A stretch of DNA of 64,000 bases from Armillaria gallica (lineage: Eukaryota; Basidiomycota; Agaricomycetes; Agaricales; Physalacriaceae): positions 2,108,001 to 2,172,000 of the forward strand of contig JBANDB010000005.1 of the NCBI GenBank assembly GCA_037576215.1, read 5' to 3'. The notes under the pieces were generated by a model that did not search any database, was not told where the DNA came from, and saw nothing but the letters and a program-made list of their open reading frames with translations. Made by a program: the position numbers and the translations under genes. This document shows positions 58,855 to 64,000 of this stretch, in pieces (the first letter of the stretch is position 1; each line of letters starts with the position of its first letter).

Positions 58855-59738
58855 GATGGGCAATTGAATCAAAAAAAAAACCATCTGGTTCCTTGTGTCC
58901 CACACTGACACGTGAAATCTGCCAGCTCGTGTGAGGCATGATGCAGATCATATATTCTGTTTTGCTACCCACTCAGATCCAAGTCACCTCCTCCCACCTA
59001 GGTGGATAGGAGTAACGATACTCTGGACTTTTCTTGCCGTGGTCTGGCTTCCTCTGTATATTGGGGAAGTCTTACTCTTCGTAGATTTTGCGTTGGCCAG
59101 GCCCTGACAGCTGAACGGAAGTTGCTCCATCATCACTCAGTAGTCCCGGGTAAACACATATTCCACGACTTCAATTTGTGTGCCGGAAGTCGCGGAATTT
59201 GCCTCCATCGAGTACATGTAATACTTGTGTAATACGCCTGCATAAACACGATCGAAAAATAGGAGTTCGTCGTCGGAGCGTCATCGACTCGGAGTCGCGC
59301 GGATCCTAGTAGTACTACTAACCCTTCCCATGGATTCGCAAACGAGGCCGTGTAGGAAGGCCGTTATGATGAGTCTTCGTGCCCCCAATGCAAGGGTCTT
59401 CTGTGAATAAGAAGCGCAATGGAAGAGGGATAGAATTCTGAGATAAAATTAGATACTGAGTGATACAAGACGTTGTGTTGTCAGTGCGGGGTGGTCCAAC
59501 CGGCGGCTTATTATTGACGCGCTTGTCAACCACGGCATTCCTTCTTTGCTCTCCACCACCACTTGGACCCGCCTAAGCGTGGTCACCGCGCCAGCTCCCC
59601 TTGTTTCTTTGGTGGCGGAAGCACCTCATCGCCCTCCTCCTCTAATCTCGTCCCTTGTCTCGCCTTGTTTCGCTCGTTCGCTCGCTCGTCCAACCCTCTT
59701 CCGCAGTCCGACGCGCCTTCCGTGAAAACGGCCGTCTC

Positions 59739-59745
59739 TATAAAC
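59739..59745 (+). promoter_or_regulatory. TATA box in CT-rich promoter
   Basis: TATAAAC in CCGTCTCTATAAACTAGG, about 120 bp before the ATG at 59860 and downstream of a CT-rich tract. This is the layout of strongly expressed basidiomycete genes. Confidence 0.45.
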
Positions 59746-59859
59746 TAGGGCCAATCGCACCAACCCCGTCGACGACCTGACCCTTGGCGCATACACGACC
59801 CTCCTCACTGAAACACGACGACCTCCCTGCAACACACCCAACCCTTTGACCTCCTAGCC

Positions 59860-60100
59860 ATGTCATCACGAATCGACGCCATCCCTGTCCGCCGTCGCTC
59901 CCTCCTCGGTGCATCCACCCCTGCTATCCACATGTTCCCGAGAGCCCGCACTCCCTTCTCTGACACTGCTTCTCGCGCACGCACTCCCTCCATCGCCTCG
60001 GCCTTCGACTAAAGGACCACCCGCTGTTCGCCGTCTTCAGAGGCATTGCATACCGTCTATCCGAGCCAGTCAGCGCCAAAAGAATCATACTGAAGACAGC
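59860..60100 (+). pseudogene. Unrecognised coding segment with apparent frameshift
   Basis: The ATG at 59860 reads MSSRIDAIPVRRRSLLGAST, AIHMFPRARTPFSDTASRAR, TPSIASAFD, then TAA at 60010-60012 (50 codons). Shifting frame right at the stop gives LKDHPLFAVFRGIAYRLSEP and VSAKRIILKTAG up to a possible donor GTACGT at about 60101, which looks equally protein-like. Either a 1-nt indel (real decay or assembly error) or a short regulatory ORF explains this. The TATA/CT promoter and the ATG context suggest it is, or was, transcribed. Family not recognised. Confidence 0.4.
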
Positions 60101-60386
60101 CGGTACGTACCTTCACCATATTGCTCCCTCGTCAGCCGACTCTATCACTCCCCGCACCTTCGATCCCTTGACGTGGCGGCCGGTAGGCGTCCTTCTACTG
60201 GTGCCGTCGTCTCCGTAGGTAGATTAGAGTCCTGCAATGACAGAGAACTTGTAAGCTAGTTTCAACTCAATAAAAAAAAATGTTTCCGTACCTGTTCTTT
60301 GAACACTCGGTATGGAGTATCAGTCAACGAGCTACGTACGAAGGCTATCAGATTAGAATCGAATCAAAAATTATAGGATGCCGTAC

Positions 60387-61500
60387 CTGGTACAGCGCGG
60401 CCTTGGGGTCCAAATCCCATCCCACACTATCTGGCCATCGTACAACAACGGAGGGATGGGCTACACATGCTTGAGTACCCATTTCATACCCTATACCGTC
60501 CGATCCTGTCATGCTGCCGCGTTCGAGCGGCATTGACAGAATGCGAGCACAGATCTAATTCAAGATCCATCAGTTACCGAACCGTTCAGAGTGTGATCCG
60601 ATACTCACCTGGTACGGCCCTCCCCTGTATCGCACAACCGCATTCCCAGAGTCCCAAGCTTCAAGACCAAAACAGTCTTTTCCACGGGACGCGTACGGTC
60701 CTTGTGCGCTGGTCGTCGTCTCGATGGTGGCCTAGTACCATAACGAATAAAGCGTAAGCAGGCGCCAAATAATAAAAACAGAGTTTACGCACCTCTCTGC
60801 CACTTAGGCCATGCTTTCCTGGCCGACGAGTCCCGCAGCGACTGCGAGTTCATGCAAGCCGGGCCTCCCCTTGCGTTCACGTTACCGTCACTCTGCCGCC
60901 CATGAGCTGGATCAATCGAGGATATAATTGGACCGGCATACCTTGATATCATGGCAAACCGGCTTCCGACTCCTGGCCACCGCAACTGTAACACCTAAAC
61001 CATGCATGAGCTCGTAGAATAGTGGAGAAACAAGCCCCACGTACCTCAACCCGCATAGTGCCATGCCCGAGACCGTCGACTGCACGAAAGCACCATCGAA
61101 TTCATTAGCCTATGAACGCGGTCAGGGATACACTTATAACAAGAGCAAACTTTGCTTACCGTTACTTTACCGGCAGATTTCGTACTGGTAGCCACCGCGT
61201 TACTAATGCCGAGCTCTGTAATCCTTAAACACACGAGTCAGCAAAATAGTAGTCAATCACGGTTCACGTACCTGTGGGTATCAATGAGGGGGACATGTTG
61301 ACGTCGCCGTCGTGACATCGCGTCAAGTGCTGAGGAAGAAAACATTAGCTTGCAGAAATGCAAGAGAGCGTAGAATACATACCATTATTTGTAGCCCTCA
61401 TTTCCTTGTAAAGTAAACAAAAATTGGACCAAGTTTTCATAGCGCAGCGGAATGAGAAAGAAAGATCAGAGTTGGTAAACAAAATCTATAGCAAGGCTTA
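60387..61500 (-). CDS. Candidate multi-exon gene of unknown function (boundaries unresolved)
   Basis: A ladder of minus-strand donor signals (reverse of CTCACC, CTTACC, GTACCT) occurs every 100-150 bp from about 61800 to 60380. Some exons join cleanly. One, up to about 61480, contains CAMKTWSNFCLLYKEMRATN; it joins in phase to NALDAMSRRRRQHVPLIDTH, then ITELGISNAVATSTKSAGKV, then NEFDGAFVQSTVSGMALCGL. Further down are two symmetrical phase-0 exons, 60609-60731 (start ATIETTTSAQGPY) and 60387-60554 (start ICARILSMPL), both fully open. I could not link the 61.0 and 60.7 kb exons without a stop, and the plus strand is also open in places. Start and stop are not established. No domain recognised; it may be decayed. 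Confidence 0.35.
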
Positions 61501-64000
61501 CCTGCTCTCAGTAAGAGTTTCGGCCTCGATTTGACGCGTAGTCGCAAGCCTGACTCGGGTTGGAAAGCCTAAACGATCTCAAAACGGCGGAAACCCGGGA
61601 ATCTGGGAATGGACTCACCACCGTCCGCCTACCATACCGAGCTGGGAAGAAAACTAGTCAGAAATAAATTGAAAAGAAGCCGCGTAACGATTTACCTTTT
61701 GGTTGAAGTGATAGTCGTCGGCGTGCAAGTATGAGTAACAGCCTATGAGATGTCAGCGAAAACGAAAGTATTGATAAGAAGAAATGAACTCACGGTTCGC
61801 TTGACGCGGTCATCGTGGTCGTGGTCAAAGCGAAGACGAGATCAACAAACGAATCGACTGATGGCGGTCACGAGACCATGCCATCTAATTCGACCAAGTC
61901 AACGAGTTGGAGGGAAACGTATGGCGACGCCGGGAGACGCGTCGAGCAAGGCTTCAACGACGGTGATATTGCACTAGGGAGATGGTTCAGAAGTGTGGAG
62001 GAGAGAGGAGAGGGGAGAAAGTGGGAAAGGGAGGATGATGAGAAGAAAGGCCATAGCATACCTCGTATTTAAATGTTTCGCGTAGGCCTGGAGCGCACGT
62101 AAAATACGGATAAACCACGCTGATTGATGAAAAGGCACCCGAATATCGGACATAAGAATTTGCGACGCCCGAAACTTGGAAGATCTGAAAAAGAGATTGG
62201 AATGGCGGATTGAATTACCCGTGTCGTTGGGAGCGTAGTGCTCCCGATATTGAAGACGATCCGAATTCTTCCCGAGTTGGAGAAAATGGGGATCCATCCC
62301 AGCCATCCCCCCTTACTGAAGTGACCCGGTAAGTTTGCCAGTACACGGAAACACGGAAAGAGGAATACATGCACTGGAGGGAATTCCAACTTTCAAGTTC
62401 GTTCGGTGGCAGGCACGGGGATGAATTCCCATTTAAGCGACGACCCTGACCGTGTATCACCGACGCTCTACAGCCACATGAAACGCAGAACTTTGGAAGA
62501 TGGAAACGAGACTTACGTTGGGAATGCGTCTTTTGCAATGATTTCGAGCTGGCTACGCCGCGCAACGTCTGGGTGCCGTCAAGATAATTGTATTGGAAGG
62601 AAATACACATGATGCTGCAATTTTCGTGATCGTAAGGTCTGTCAACGACATGTAGACACTGAAGAACGTACCAAGCTCGGGGATAATTCCTTGATTGCAA
62701 AAGGACCTGCTTTCCCTGAGCATAGATTCTTGTATACTCCGCCGGGTACATTCTGATGAATAAGTCTAGATGATTTTTCAAGGTACGGGTATGCAGGAAG
62801 AACGAAAACTCACGTATCAACGTTGGAGCTCCTGTCCAAGTTCAGGGCTGACGCGCGACGTCATGATCTGACGCGTCGGTGTCTCGGTCCGAAGCTCATT
62901 ATTGCTGGACAAAGTATGCAGGGTCCTAGGGAGTATTCAGAGCCGTCGGTCGTCCTTTTCCATCCACTGGGAAGAGCACAAAGCATGTCATCAAGAAGTT
63001 TTAGTTGAACAATGGTTGTGTATAGGAAAATTATGGACTCCCAGGCAAAGCTGGTGAGTCAAGACGCGAATCAGAGTTGAGAGAGAACGAAATTGGATGA
63101 TTGAAGCAAGCGGTAAGAAAGAGAACACGATGATTCCTGTTTTGGAGTCGACGGAACCGGTACCTTCCTCTTTTGTTCACTACCACCATCATGCTGCTTG
63201 TTCCATCCTTGACTCTCGTTATCTTCGCTGTTCAAACTCCCATGAAATATTCAACTACCATGAAATTGATTCTTCAAGCTTCAGAATATGATTAAACCGA
63301 TACCTTTCTCCCTTGGAGAACACGGACGATGGATATTTACAGGCTAAAGTTTTGATTTCGTACATGTGTAGTATCTCAGCTGATGTTCTCCAGGAATACG
63401 TTGTGTTGAAGGACCTTTGTGCTTCGGCTAAAGGCTGACTGAATGCCATTATCTAACTCAAATTCCTTCAATAATACGGAGGAGATCTCATTTGTATGTC
63501 GTATGTCAGGGTGTTTTATCGAAGGCACGAAGGTAACTAGAACTCGCACAGACTCGAGTAATTTGGGGTACGCAGTCCTCAATATCCTGATGTATGAGAA
63601 GTACTGATGCCGCGCAGGCACCTACTTTCTAACGGAATCGCATTCAATTTACTTACGTTGATTGTGGTACGAAGATCTATTTGCGCTTCGACGTTTTACT
63701 GAAACATTATCCTATAGAATTGTTCTGTAAAATATGAGGGGTGGGTTGCTTGCTATGGGATTTTAGACACCGACAATATCGATGACGAACGTACAGGATT
63801 TCTGATGGGACACGTTGGGAAGGGATTCAGATTGTGGCGGGTAGAGCCCGCCAGTCGACGTCTGTACTTTTGGTTCATGTTCCTTCGCATTTTCGCGTAT
63901 ACTGAGTGCTCATACAGTGCAGGACATGTATATTTTGATAGATGAAATATAGATGTAAACTACGTATCACTTCCGTGTGATCTCGCCTTCTCACTTTGAA
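61501..64000. other. Unresolved region at window end, 2.5 kb
   Basis: Minus-strand splice-like signals continue to about 62800. An open stretch at 62215-62820 includes RMYPAEYTRIYAQGKQVLL and DHENCSIMCISFQYNYLDGT, with plausible introns. No family is recognised, so no gene is called. From 62850 to the end I see nothing supportable. Confidence 0.35.

Larger units (their letters stand above)
56333..59859. other. Intergenic region, 3.5 kb
   Basis: Long stretch without a supported gene. Contains an inverted repeat pair at 58554 and 58821, and a CT-rich promoter-like stretch with TATAAAC at 59739 just before the next coding sequence. Confidence 0.5.

Noticed and set aside
60387..60731. Plus-strand reading of the same exons (e.g. 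YRTTAFPESQASRPK)
   Set aside because: Also open, but the splice-signal ladder fits the minus strand better; kept as an uncertainty in the feature entry.
61047..61110. Subtilisin-like DGLGHGT in one frame of the minus strand
   Set aside because: Short match in a frame that does not join to flanking exons; no catalytic Asp or Ser motifs nearby.

Overview
The window is nuclear DNA of a filamentous basidiomycete, most likely an Agaricomycete. Genes are split by many introns of about 50-60 nt. The gene families fit: CYP52-clan P450s with an N-terminal hydrophobic leader, a secreted AA9 lytic polysaccharide monooxygenase, a secreted GH3 glycosidase, a WOPR (Gti1/Pac2) regulator, a Zn2Cys6 regulator, and several basidiomycete-type hypothetical proteins. 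No species can be named from the sequence alone. Exon joins were worked out by eye from splice signals, reading frame and, where possible, comparison of paralogues. Gene ends are therefore better supported than every internal junction.

Layout. 0.3-5.4 kb: two tandem plus-strand metacaspase-like (C14) genes. 7.3-10.4 kb: a Zn2Cys6 transcription factor. 10.8-12.2 kb: a hypothetical membrane protein (minus). 13.3-18.8 kb: two tandem minus-strand P450 genes. 19.4-23.3 kb: a SNF2 ATPase with a C-terminal PHD-like zinc module (minus). 23.7-26.9 kb: a secreted GH3 enzyme (minus). 28.0-28.4 kb: a small disordered protein. 30.0-34.6 kb: a TKL-like kinase with an MLKL-like N-terminal helical region. 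34.6-39.1 kb: a 4.5 kb gene desert in front of the WOPR gene (39.1-40.3 kb). 41.2-43.3 kb: DML1/Misato. 44.4-45.8 kb: a membrane-anchored methyltransferase-like protein. 46.6 kb: tRNA-Arg(ACG). 46.9-47.9 kb: an intact AA9 gene, followed by a decayed AA9 copy at 48.7-49.4 kb. 50.7-51.9 kb: a low-complexity hypothetical protein. 53.2 kb: a second tRNA-Arg(ACG) with a 6-nt anticodon-loop insertion, next to a cluster of short terminal-inverted-repeat elements (53.3-54.35 kb). 55.4-56.3 kb: a single-pass membrane protein. 59.9-62.8 kb: poorly resolved coding material. The rest is intergenic.

How the genes relate. This is not one co-regulated cluster. Strands are mixed, and housekeeping genes (DML1, SNF2, tRNAs) alternate with accessory ones. 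Three local duplications are at different stages: metacaspase pair (both apparently intact), P450 pair (both intact, with GC-AG introns at different places), and AA9 pair (one intact, one pseudogene). The AA9, GH3 and P450 genes suit a plant-debris or wood-degrading lifestyle (inference). The metacaspase-like pair and the MLKL-like kinase are the best candidates for regulated cell death or self/non-self biology, but nothing in the sequence links them functionally.
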